Program-made: the position numbers and the translations under genes
Shown here: one piece after another, positions 6,808 to 11,422 of the stretch
How the letters are laid out: every line of letters starts with the position of its first letter
Position numbering within the stretch: position 1 is the first letter of the stretch
DNA from: JBOHER01 sp050701115
GTDB lineage: Bacteria > Actinomycetota > Actinomycetes > Mycobacteriales > Pseudonocardiaceae
Direction of reading: 5' to 3'
Assembly: GCA_050701115.1 (NCBI GenBank)
Contig: JBOHER010000135.1
Coordinates: forward strand, 1-11,592
Length of the DNA: 11,592 nt
Notes under the pieces: generated by a model
What the model saw: only the letters and a program-made list of their open reading frames with translations
What the model was told of the DNA's origin: nothing
Database searches by the model: none

Positions 6808-7442
6808 TGCCGGGACGTACACGGCAAGGCGGCGGCCAGGGTGGCCCGGGCAGCGACCGCGAGCGCGGTGGCGGCCGGGATCGCAGGGACCGTCGTGACG
6901 GTGGCCGTGGCGGGGCGGCCCAGGACAAGACCCCGCACCTCGAGCGCGTAGTCGCGATCAACCGGGTCGCCAAGGTCGTCAAGGGTGGTCGGCGCTTCAG
7001 TTTCACCGCGCTGGTCGTCGTCGGTGACGGTGATGGTCAGGTCGGTGTCGGCTACGGCAAGGCCAAAGAAGTCCCCGCGGCGATCGCCAAGGGTGTCGAG
7101 GAGGCGAAGAAGAACTTCTTCCGGGTTCCTCGCATCGGTGGCACCATCCCGCACCCCATCCAGGGTGAGGAAGCCGCAGGCGTGGTGCTGCTGCGTCCGG
7201 CCAGCGCCGGTACCGGTGTCATCGCCGGTGGCCCGGTGCGTGCCGTGCTGGAGTGCGCGGGTGTGCACGACGTGCTTTCCAAGTCGTTGGGCAGCGACAA
7301 TGCGATCAACATCGTGCACGCCACGGTCGCCGCACTGAAGGGCCTGCAGCGTCCTGAAGAGGTGGCAGCCCGTCGCGGCCTGCCGCTGGAGGACGTCGCT
7401 CCGGCCCGGATGCTGCGGCAGCGTGCCGGCCAGGGAGTGTGA
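6807..7442 (+). CDS. rpsE: 30S ribosomal protein S5
   Basis: 211 residues. S5 contributes to mRNA entry, decoding accuracy and spectinomycin sensitivity. The first 45 residues are an Arg/Gly-rich disordered head (GGGRDRRDRRDGGRGG), a known actinobacterial elaboration. The double-stranded RNA-binding-like domain follows (ERVVAINRVAKVVKGGRRFS, GDGDGQVGVGYGKAKEVPAA). The C-terminal domain contains GAGTGVIAGG-like SAGTGVIAGGPVRAVLE and GSDNAINIVHATVAALKGL. GGAAGGA with 7-nt spacing sets the ATG. The stop is 4 nt before rpmD. Confidence 0.99.
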   Translation: MPGRTRQGGGQGGPGSDRERGGGRDRRDRRDGGRGGAAQDKTPHLERVVAINRVAKVVKGGRRFSFTALVVVGDGDGQVGVGYGKAKEVPAAIAKGVEEAKKNFFRVPRIGGTIPHPIQGEEAAGVVLLRPASAGTGVIAGGPVRAVLECAGVHDVLSKSLGSDNAINIVHATVAALKGLQRPEEVAARRGLPLEDVAPARMLRQRAGQGV

Positions 7443-7446
7443 CGAC

Positions 7447-7674
7447 ATGGCTGCATCTGATTCGACGATTCAACCGTCCAAGCTGAAGGTCACCCAGATC
7501 AAGAGCAAGATCGGCACCAAGCACAACCACCGGGAGTCGCTGCGCACCCTCGGGCTGCGCAAGATCCGGCAGTCCGTGGTACGCGAGGACACGCCTGAGG
7601 TCCGCGGCCTGATCCACACCGTGCGGCACCTGGTGGATGTTGAATCTGTTTCTGGCGAGGAGGTCAAGGCATGA
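7447..7674 (+). CDS. rpmD: 50S ribosomal protein L30
   Basis: 75 residues. L30 is a small 23S-binding protein on the 50S surface. The core LKVTQIKSKIGTKHNHRESL continues to RTLGLRKIRQSVVREDTPEV and IHTVRHLVDVE, matching the family; the front and tail add about 15 residues. An in-frame start eight codons upstream lies inside rpsE; GGGAG 9 nt before ATG 7447 supports the later start. The last codons contain GAGGAGGT (7657-7664), a near-perfect ribosome site, 6 nt before an ATG that overlaps the stop. That ATG begins the spacer micro-ORF rather than rplO. Confidence 0.98.
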   Translation: MAASDSTIQPSKLKVTQIKSKIGTKHNHRESLRTLGLRKIRQSVVREDTPEVRGLIHTVRHLVDVESVSGEEVKA

Positions 7675-7742
7675 GCGAGCTTGCGAGCTCATCATTCAAC
7701 ACAGCGCCTTTGGCCATGCCGACGAGCGCAAGCGAGGAGTGA
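7671..7742 (+). other. Candidate spacer micro-ORF between rpmD and rplO (23 aa)
   Basis: The ATG overlaps the rpmD stop (ATGA), with GAGGAGGT 6 nt upstream. The frame encodes 23 residues beginning MSELASSSFNTAPLAMPTSA and stops at TGA 7740-7742, 2 nt before the rplO ATG. The rplO ribosome site GAGGAG (7734-7739) is inside it. The opening DNA GAGCGAGCTTGCGAGC is self-similar and, from memory, resembles a short repeat family found between genes in many actinobacteria; I cannot confirm this here. So the stretch may be a dispersed spacer element whose frame happens to suit coupling. Confidence 0.4.
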
Positions 7743-7744
7743 GC

Positions 7745-8188
7745 ATGGCCCTCAAGATTCACCACCTGCGTCCCGCACCCGGCGCCAAAACCGCGAAGAC
7801 CCGGGTGGGTCGTGGTGAGGGCTCCAAGGGTAAGACCGCCGGGCGCGGTACGAAGGGCACCAAGGCACGCAAGAACGTTCCTGCGGCTTTCGAGGGTGGG
7901 CAGATGCCCATCCACATGCGGCTGCCCAAGCTGCGCGGCTTCAAGAATCGGTTCCGCACCGAGTACCAGCCGGTGAACGTGGGCGACATCGCTCGCCTGT
8001 TCCCGGCGGGTGGCGCGGTGTCCGCCGAGGACCTCGTCGCGAAGGGCCTCGTCCGCAAGGGCAAGCTGGTCAAGGTGCTTGGCAACGGCGACGTGGGCGG
8101 CGTCAAGCTGGACGTCACCGCCGACGCTTTCTCCGGCAGCGCCAAGGAGAAGCTCGAGGCCGCCGGCGGTTCGGCAACCACGAACTGA
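7745..8188 (+). CDS. rplO: 50S ribosomal protein L15
   Basis: 148 residues, the usual length. L15 is a late 50S assembly protein that reaches into the 23S core. Signatures are MALKIHHLRPAPGAKTAKTR, GRGEGSKGKTAGRGTKGTKA, FEGGQMPIHMRLPKLRGFKN and the Rossmann-like C-terminal half with LVRKGKLVKVLGNGDV. A longer frame from 7637 adds 36 residues overlapping rpmD and the spacer and is rejected; GAGGAG 5 nt before ATG 7745 sets the start. In many bacteria secY follows directly; here a strong terminator does. Confidence 0.99.
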   Translation: MALKIHHLRPAPGAKTAKTRVGRGEGSKGKTAGRGTKGTKARKNVPAAFEGGQMPIHMRLPKLRGFKNRFRTEYQPVNVGDIARLFPAGGAVSAEDLVAKGLVRKGKLVKVLGNGDVGGVKLDVTADAFSGSAKEKLEAAGGSATTN

Positions 8189-8204
8189 CCTGCTCCCGCA
8201 GGCC

Positions 8205-8249
8205 CGAAGGCCCCGTGCTGTGTCCTCCCGCCACAGCACGGGGCCTTCG
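8205..8249 (+). terminator. Strong intrinsic-type terminator after rplO
   Basis: CGAAGGCCCCGTGCTGTG (8205-8222) pairs perfectly over 18 bp with CACAGCACGGGGCCTTCG (8232-8249), with a 9-nt loop. There is no U-tract, as is common for actinobacterial terminators. It begins 16 nt after the rplO stop and should end the spc transcript. The stem is a full palindrome, so it may also block transcription from the other side. Confidence 0.9.
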
Positions 8250-8251
8250 CC

Positions 8252-8324
8252 GTGTCCGCGCCCTGTGTGCACGTGTCCGCGCTTCGTGCAGGGGTGTCCG
8301 CGCTTCGTGTGCACGTGTCGCAAC
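8252..8324. repeat. 21-nt tandem repeat, three units plus a partial fourth
   Basis: Units start at 8252, 8273, 8294 and 8315, exactly 21 nt apart. Each begins GTGTCCGCG (the fourth GTGTCGCAAC) and units 1 and 3 end TGTGTGCAC or CGTGTGCAC. At the unit 1/2 and 3/4 joints the sequence GTGCACGTG contains overlapping GTGCAC and CACGTG palindromes. The array begins two bases after the terminator. The role is unknown; 21 nt is two helical turns, so the units would face the same side of the helix. Confidence 0.85.
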
Positions 8325-8383
8325 CAGTTTGCTGGTTCCTAGGCCGGATTCGCTGTGCCGTTCGGCAGTTCAACGCTGGTAAT

Positions 8384-8423
8384 GGCCAACTCGGTGCCGC
8401 CGCGGGCCAACTCGGTGCCGCCG
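8384..8423. repeat. 19-nt direct repeat with 21-nt spacing
   Basis: GGCCAACTCGGTGCCGCCG occurs at 8384-8402 and again at 8405-8423, separated by CG, so the period is 21 nt like the neighbouring unrelated array. One reading frame gives ANSVPPR-ANSVPPK. It is too short to be a gene and lies in the leader of the EspG gene. Confidence 0.85.
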
Positions 8424-8496
8424 AAGAAGGCGCACCGGCGTGATCCATACGGTACGGTTCGCTCCGTAGGGATTGTCGCGTCAAGGGGGAGCATCC

Positions 8497-9276
8497 GTGT
8501 CGTTGTCGCTGTCGCTGCCAGCGGTGGACATTCTGTTCGAGGACCTGAAGTTGGGGCGGCCGCCGCAGCCGTTCGAGGTGCCCAGCGTCGGCGAGACCCT
8601 GTCCGAGCGTGCGCGGTTGCGGGATGCTGTGCACCGCAACCTCACTCAGCGCGGACTGATGCGGGCGGGGAGGGTGGACGCCGATACCGAGCACACGCTG
8701 GCCACCTTCGCCCGTGCACCGTTCTCGATCGTGGCGGTCGGGCAGCTCGACGACGGTCCGCTGTTCGCGCGTGCCTGCTCGGACGGGCATTTCGCGATCG
8801 TGGTCACCCAGCAAGAGAACATGCTGGTGTTCACCGAGATTCGCGAGACCGCGGTGGTGCCGACGATCGTCGACCTGTTGCCGCTCACGCCCGCCGCGCG
8901 CGGGACGTCGGTGACGGTGGATGTCCCCGGGGAGAAGAAGCCGGAGCGTCGCGAGGACGACGAGCCCTATGACCCGTTCGCCGAGATGCGCTCCGGGCGA
9001 TCGTCGCTGCAGCAACGCACCGCGGACCGGATCTTCAACGAGCCGATGCGGCGGGTCGGCGCGTTCAGCGTGTCCGCGACCGAGCGCGGGAACCCTGGCT
9101 TGCCCGGCAAGCAGGTACAGGTGACCCAGCTCACCTGGTTCGACACCGCCGAGGGCAGGTACTTCGCGACGCAGCAGCACACCACCGACGGCATCACCAA
9201 GGTGACCTACACACCCGGCGACAACGCCCGCATCGCCGGCTACCTGCACCAAGCGGTCGCCTCGCACCTGCCGTGA
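8497..9276 (+). CDS. EspG-family ESX secretion-associated protein
   Basis: 259 residues from GTG 8497, close to the usual EspG size. EspG proteins are cytosolic chaperones of type VII (ESX) secretion that in mycobacteria bind the tip of PPE in PE-PPE pairs and keep them soluble. Family-like features are the N-terminal strand pattern SLPAVDILFEDLKLGRPPQP, a long mixed alpha/beta middle, PMRRVGAFSVSA, LTWFDTAEGRYF (residues 212-223) and a C-terminal helix ending HLP. A linker with EKKPERREDDEPYDPF divides the halves. AAGGGGGA 6 nt before the GTG fixes the start; an upstream ATG eight codons earlier lacks this. No ESX core gene is in view. It probably serves the YxxxD protein encoded next, an inference from adjacency. 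Confidence 0.85.
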   Translation: MSLSLSLPAVDILFEDLKLGRPPQPFEVPSVGETLSERARLRDAVHRNLTQRGLMRAGRVDADTEHTLATFARAPFSIVAVGQLDDGPLFARACSDGHFAIVVTQQENMLVFTEIRETAVVPTIVDLLPLTPAARGTSVTVDVPGEKKPERREDDEPYDPFAEMRSGRSSLQQRTADRIFNEPMRRVGAFSVSATERGNPGLPGKQVQVTQLTWFDTAEGRYFATQQHTTDGITKVTYTPGDNARIAGYLHQAVASHLP

Positions 9277-9409
9277 TGTTTCGAGGGGAACCGCGACTCG
9301 GGCGGGTGCGTCGCAGGTTCGGCCCGCTTTTCGTGAACGGCCACCACGAGGTGATCGCGGTGGATACACTGCCGGTCGGATCGAAGCAGAGGGAATCGGG
9401 GTAGGGACG
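9277..9409. promoter_or_regulatory. Intergenic region with possible promoter before the YxxxD-protein gene
   Basis: 133 nt separate the EspG gene from the next start. GGATACACT contains a -10-like TACACT (9365-9370), but I see no -35 match at usual spacing. CCACC (9341-9345) and GGTGG (9359-9363) form an inverted repeat just upstream that could be an operator or a weak stem. This suggests a separate transcription start for the repeated units, with low certainty. Confidence 0.3.
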
Positions 9410-9865
9410 ATGGCTTTCACACCGGACGGCGGCGGATCACCCGCGCCGAGCGGGGACATGTTCGATTCAGAGGGCTCGATGGGCGCCGAGGCGATGGGCG
9501 CGGTGCGAGCGGACACCCAGCAGCTGATCGCGGCCGCGAAGTCGGGCGGGTTCCGGATCAGCGAGCAGGGTGTCAAGCCCATGCGGGACGCGATCAACCG
9601 GATGATGGATCGGCTGGAGGCGCACATCGACAACAGCGACTGGTTGACCCAGCCGCCCGAGCTCGGCAGCAGCCCGTACGCCCGGCGGGTCGCCGACCAC
9701 GACGTCAAGGGCGGCGAGTCGGCGGTGAAGTCTCTGCTGGCGTTGCGGCAGGTGCTGGTGGACTGTGACGAGGCGCTGACCCGGGCGGCGGGGATCTACC
9801 GGGAGGCCGACGAAGGCAACCAGGACACGTTCCGCTCCGGCGGCGGATCGTTCCGGGCGGTCTGA
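9410..9865 (+). CDS. Putative type VII secretion substrate, copy A (helical, YxxxD motif)
   Basis: 151 residues, no signal peptide or membrane segment. A flexible Gly/Ser/Pro front is followed by predicted helices: DTQQLIAAAKSGG, EQGVKPMRDAINRMMDRLE, then PPELGSSPYARRVADHDV and a long helix SLLALRQVLVDCDEALTRAA. That helix ends in YREAD (Y130, D134), the YxxxD/E pattern that marks ESX-exported helical hairpins, before a Gly/Ser-rich tail. A strict WxG turn is absent. Residues 62-151 match residues 16-105 of copy B at about 78 of 90 positions. ATG 9410 has AGGGA/GGGG upstream. Position after EspG suggests a chaperone client. Family name not recognised; a purely cytosolic role cannot be excluded. 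Confidence 0.7.
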   Translation: MAFTPDGGGSPAPSGDMFDSEGSMGAEAMGAVRADTQQLIAAAKSGGFRISEQGVKPMRDAINRMMDRLEAHIDNSDWLTQPPELGSSPYARRVADHDVKGGESAVKSLLALRQVLVDCDEALTRAAGIYREADEGNQDTFRSGGGSFRAV

Positions 9866-10450
9866 CCCGTGGGCACATCCTTGTTCACCCGATCCGTCCT
9901 GCTGCCCCTGCTCGCCGTGGGGATGTTCGGCGTCGGCGCCTGCTCGGAGGAGCCCGGCACCGCCGAGCCCACGCCTGGTGGGACCGCGACCGGCCAGCCG
10001 TCCGGCACCACCACCGAACCAGGGGGCCAAACGCCGTCTTCCGCGTCGATCGACCCGTGTTCGCTGCTGGACACCGGCACGCTGGACAAGATGTTCTCCG
10101 GGTTCGTGCCGTTCGAGGACCCCGAGACGAAGGACTTCGCCGGGGCGCGCGTCTGCACCTGGTACCCAGATCGGGAAGCCGCGAGCGATCCGGGAATTCG
10201 CGTCGGTGTTGGCGTCCGGGACGGCCAGGGCGTGCGGGAGGCCCGGGACGCCGGCGGTGGCGTGGAGACGGGGGACGTGCAGGGCCGCCCTGCCGCGCGG
10301 GTGCCGATTCCGGCCTCCAAGGGCTGCATCATCGTGCTCGCGGTGGGGGAGAACTCCCGGGTGGACATCATCGTCGGATCGCACGAGAAGGCCTGCGACT
10401 TCGCCGGGCAGGTGGCCGACATCGTGGAGCCGAAGCTTCCGAAGGGATAG
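9593..10450 (+). repeat. Tandem segmental duplication, copy A
   Basis: From codon 62 of the first YxxxD protein to the end of the first lipoprotein, this block is repeated at 10510-11378. The offset is 917 nt in the first gene and 928 nt in the lipoprotein tail, the difference arising from small indels in the lipoprotein gene. Identity is very high at several stretches and lower in others, giving a mosaic look. Confidence 0.9.
9869..10450 (+). CDS. DUF3558-like lipoprotein, copy A
   Basis: 193 residues from GTG 9869, 3 nt after the previous stop, so coupled to it. The N-terminus MGTSLFTRSVLLPLLAVGMF continues to a lipobox V22-G23-A24-C25, so the mature protein should be anchored to the outer face of the membrane by a lipidated Cys25. 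A Pro/Thr/Gly-rich spacer (residues 26-60) precedes a domain beginning DPCSLL (C64) with CTW (C96, W98) and two later cysteines (about 153 and 176). This cysteine pattern and layout match DUF3558-type actinobacterial lipoproteins, of unknown function. The ribosome site is weak (GGGCGG). Copy B lies 928 nt on. Assignment to DUF3558 is from memory of the pattern. Confidence 0.8.
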   Translation: MGTSLFTRSVLLPLLAVGMFGVGACSEEPGTAEPTPGGTATGQPSGTTTEPGGQTPSSASIDPCSLLDTGTLDKMFSGFVPFEDPETKDFAGARVCTWYPDREAASDPGIRVGVGVRDGQGVREARDAGGGVETGDVQGRPAARVPIPASKGCIIVLAVGENSRVDIIVGSHEKACDFAGQVADIVEPKLPKG

Positions 10451-10494
10451 AGGGGAAGAGGGAAATGGGATCGCATTCCGCACCTACCGGGGAC
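10391..10494 (+). repeat. 104-bp exact direct repeat, copy 1
   Basis: Identical base for base to 11319-11422. It spans the last 19 codons of lipoprotein A, its stop, the 14-nt spacer with ribosome site AGGGGAAG, and the first ten codons (MGSHSAPTGD) of the next gene. Copies are 928 bp apart, so homologous exchange could delete or add one unit. Confidence 0.95.
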
Positions 10495-10782
10495 GTCTCG
10501 GCGCAAGAGTTCAACCGGATGATGGATCGGCTGGAGGTCCGGATCAGGCGGAGCGACCTGTTGACCCAGCCCCCCGAGCTCGGCAGCAGCCCCTACGCAC
10601 GGCAGGTTGCCGACCACGACGTCAGGGGCGGCGAGTCGGCGGTGAGGTCGCTGCTTGCGTTGCGGCAGGTGCTGGTGGACTGCGACGAGGCGCTGGCGCG
10701 GGCGGCGGGCATCTACCGGGAGGCCGACGCGGGCAACCAGGACACGTTCCGCCCCGGCGGCGGATCGTTCCGGGCGGTCTGA
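10465..10782 (+). CDS. Putative type VII secretion substrate, copy B (short form)
   Basis: 105 residues. The last 90 match copy A almost throughout (RMMDRLE, PPELGSSPYARQVADHDV, LLALRQVLVDCDEALARAAG) and keep YREAD (Y84, D88) and the tail FRPGGGSFRAV. The first 61 residues of copy A are replaced by a 15-residue head, MGSHSAPTGDVSAQE, so about one helix is lost. The single Trp of copy A in NSDWLTQ is Leu here. AGGGGAAG lies upstream of the ATG and the stop overlaps the next start (TGATG). If copy A is an ESX-type hairpin, this shorter form may pair with it or be a degenerate duplicate. No frameshift is seen. Confidence 0.7.
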   Translation: MGSHSAPTGDVSAQEFNRMMDRLEVRIRRSDLLTQPPELGSSPYARQVADHDVRGGESAVRSLLALRQVLVDCDEALARAAGIYREADAGNQDTFRPGGGSFRAV

Positions 10783-11378
10783 TGCGCCACTCGTCCTTGA
10801 CCCGGTCCTTATTCTTGACCCGGTCCTTATTGTTGCCGCTGCTGGCCGTGGGGATGCTCGGCGTCGGCGCCTGCTCGGAGGAGCCCGGCACCGCCGAGCC
10901 CACGCCTGGTGGGACCGCGACCGGCCAGCCGTCCGGCCCGACCACCGAACCACCGGGCCAGGGTTCGGCTTCCGCGTCGATCGACCCATGTTCGCTGCTG
11001 GACACCGGCACGCTGGACAAGATGTTCTCCGGGTTTGTGCCGTTCAAAGACGGCGATGCTAGTGACTTCGCGGGGGCACGCGGTTGTACCTGGTACCCAG
11101 ATCGGGAAACCGCGAGCGATCCAGGAATTCGGGTCGACGTGGGCGTCCGCGACGGCCAGAGTGTGCGGGACGCCCGGGACGCAGGCGGCGGCGTGGAGAT
11201 GGGAGACGTGCGGGGCCGCCCTGCCGCGCGGGTGCCCATTCCGCCGTTGGGCTGCATCATCGTGCTCGCGGTAGGTGAGAACTCCCGCGTCGACATCATC
11301 GTGGGCGAGCACGACCGCGCCTGCGACTTCGCCGGGCAGGTGGCCGACATCGTGGAGCCGAAGCTTCCGAAGGGATAG
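10782..11378 (+). CDS. DUF3558-like lipoprotein, copy B
   Basis: 198 residues; the ATG overlaps the previous TGA by one base, so translation is coupled. The signal peptide MRHSSLTRSLFLTRSLLLPL is lengthened by an 18-nt tandem duplication (LTRSLF, LTRSLL) and ends in lipobox V28-G29-A30-C31. The mature part keeps DPCSLL (C70), CTW (C102, W104) and the two late cysteines (158, 181). It is very close to copy A, differing in short clusters. Leucines 10 and 16 are TTA, the only in-frame TTA codons I found in the window. Function unknown; presumably exposed outside the membrane like copy A. Confidence 0.8.
   Translation: MRHSSLTRSLFLTRSLLLPLLAVGMLGVGACSEEPGTAEPTPGGTATGQPSGPTTEPPGQGSASASIDPCSLLDTGTLDKMFSGFVPFKDGDASDFAGARGCTWYPDRETASDPGIRVDVGVRDGQSVRDARDAGGGVEMGDVRGRPAARVPIPPLGCIIVLAVGENSRVDIIVGEHDRACDFAGQVADIVEPKLPKG
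10797..10832 (+). repeat. 18-nt tandem duplication in the signal peptide of lipoprotein B
   Basis: TTGACCCGGTCCTTATTC (10797-10814) is followed by TTGACCCGGTCCTTATTG (10815-10832), identical except the last base. It is in frame and adds six residues. Each unit carries a TTA codon. Copy A has a single, diverged equivalent (LFTRSVLL), so the duplication followed the gene duplication. Confidence 0.9.
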
Positions 11379-11422
11379 AGGGGAAGAGGGAAATGGGATC
11401 GCATTCCGCACCTACCGGGGAC
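11319..11422 (+). repeat. 104-bp exact direct repeat, copy 2
   Basis: Second copy of 10391-10494, identical throughout. Sequence diverges at once after the shared tenth codon: GTCTCGGCGCAAGAG in the first context, ATGTCGCCCGATGAG here. Confidence 0.95.

Larger units (their letters stand above)
8189..8496. other. Non-coding stretch after the ribosomal operon
   Basis: This 308-nt stretch has no gene I can support. In order it holds the rplO terminator, a 21-nt tandem repeat, a 6-bp hairpin AACCAG-TTTG-CTGGTT (8322-8337), and a pair of 19-nt repeats with 21-nt spacing. It then carries a TACGGTACGGT (8448-8458) that could be a -10 region without a recognisable -35, and the ribosome site of the next gene. 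Several short frames cross it only because 21-nt periodicity keeps frames open. Confidence 0.7.
10510..11378 (+). repeat. Tandem segmental duplication, copy B
   Basis: Second copy of 9593-10450, covering most of the short YxxxD gene and the whole of the second lipoprotein gene. Differences cluster: the signal peptide (18-nt duplication), the Pro/Thr spacer, residues around FKDGDASDF, and PIPPLGC in place of PIPASKGC. Long stretches between them are nearly unchanged. Confidence 0.9.

Noticed and set aside
7637..7744. N-terminal extension of L15 from the ATG at 7637
   Set aside because: It overlaps rpmD out of frame and then reads the GAGC spacer; L15 proteins begin at the MALKIHHLRP equivalent.
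8252..8423. Possible CRISPR array in the 21-nt repeats
   Set aside because: Units abut with no unique spacers, the period is too short, and no cas genes are nearby.
8355..8972. 205-codon forward frame entering the EspG gene
   Set aside because: It overlaps EspG in another frame, begins in repeat DNA and has an Arg/Ala-rich frame-shadow composition.
7759..9708. Minus-strand open frame of 649 codons across rplO, the terminator and the EspG gene
   Set aside because: It crosses a perfect terminator and two real genes on the other strand. Its His/Thr-rich repeats come from the 21-nt DNA array.
9978..11378. 466-codon forward frame ending with lipoprotein B
   Set aside because: Only the last 198 codons, from ATG 10782, carry a signal peptide and domain. 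The upstream part overlaps lipoprotein A and copy B out of frame.
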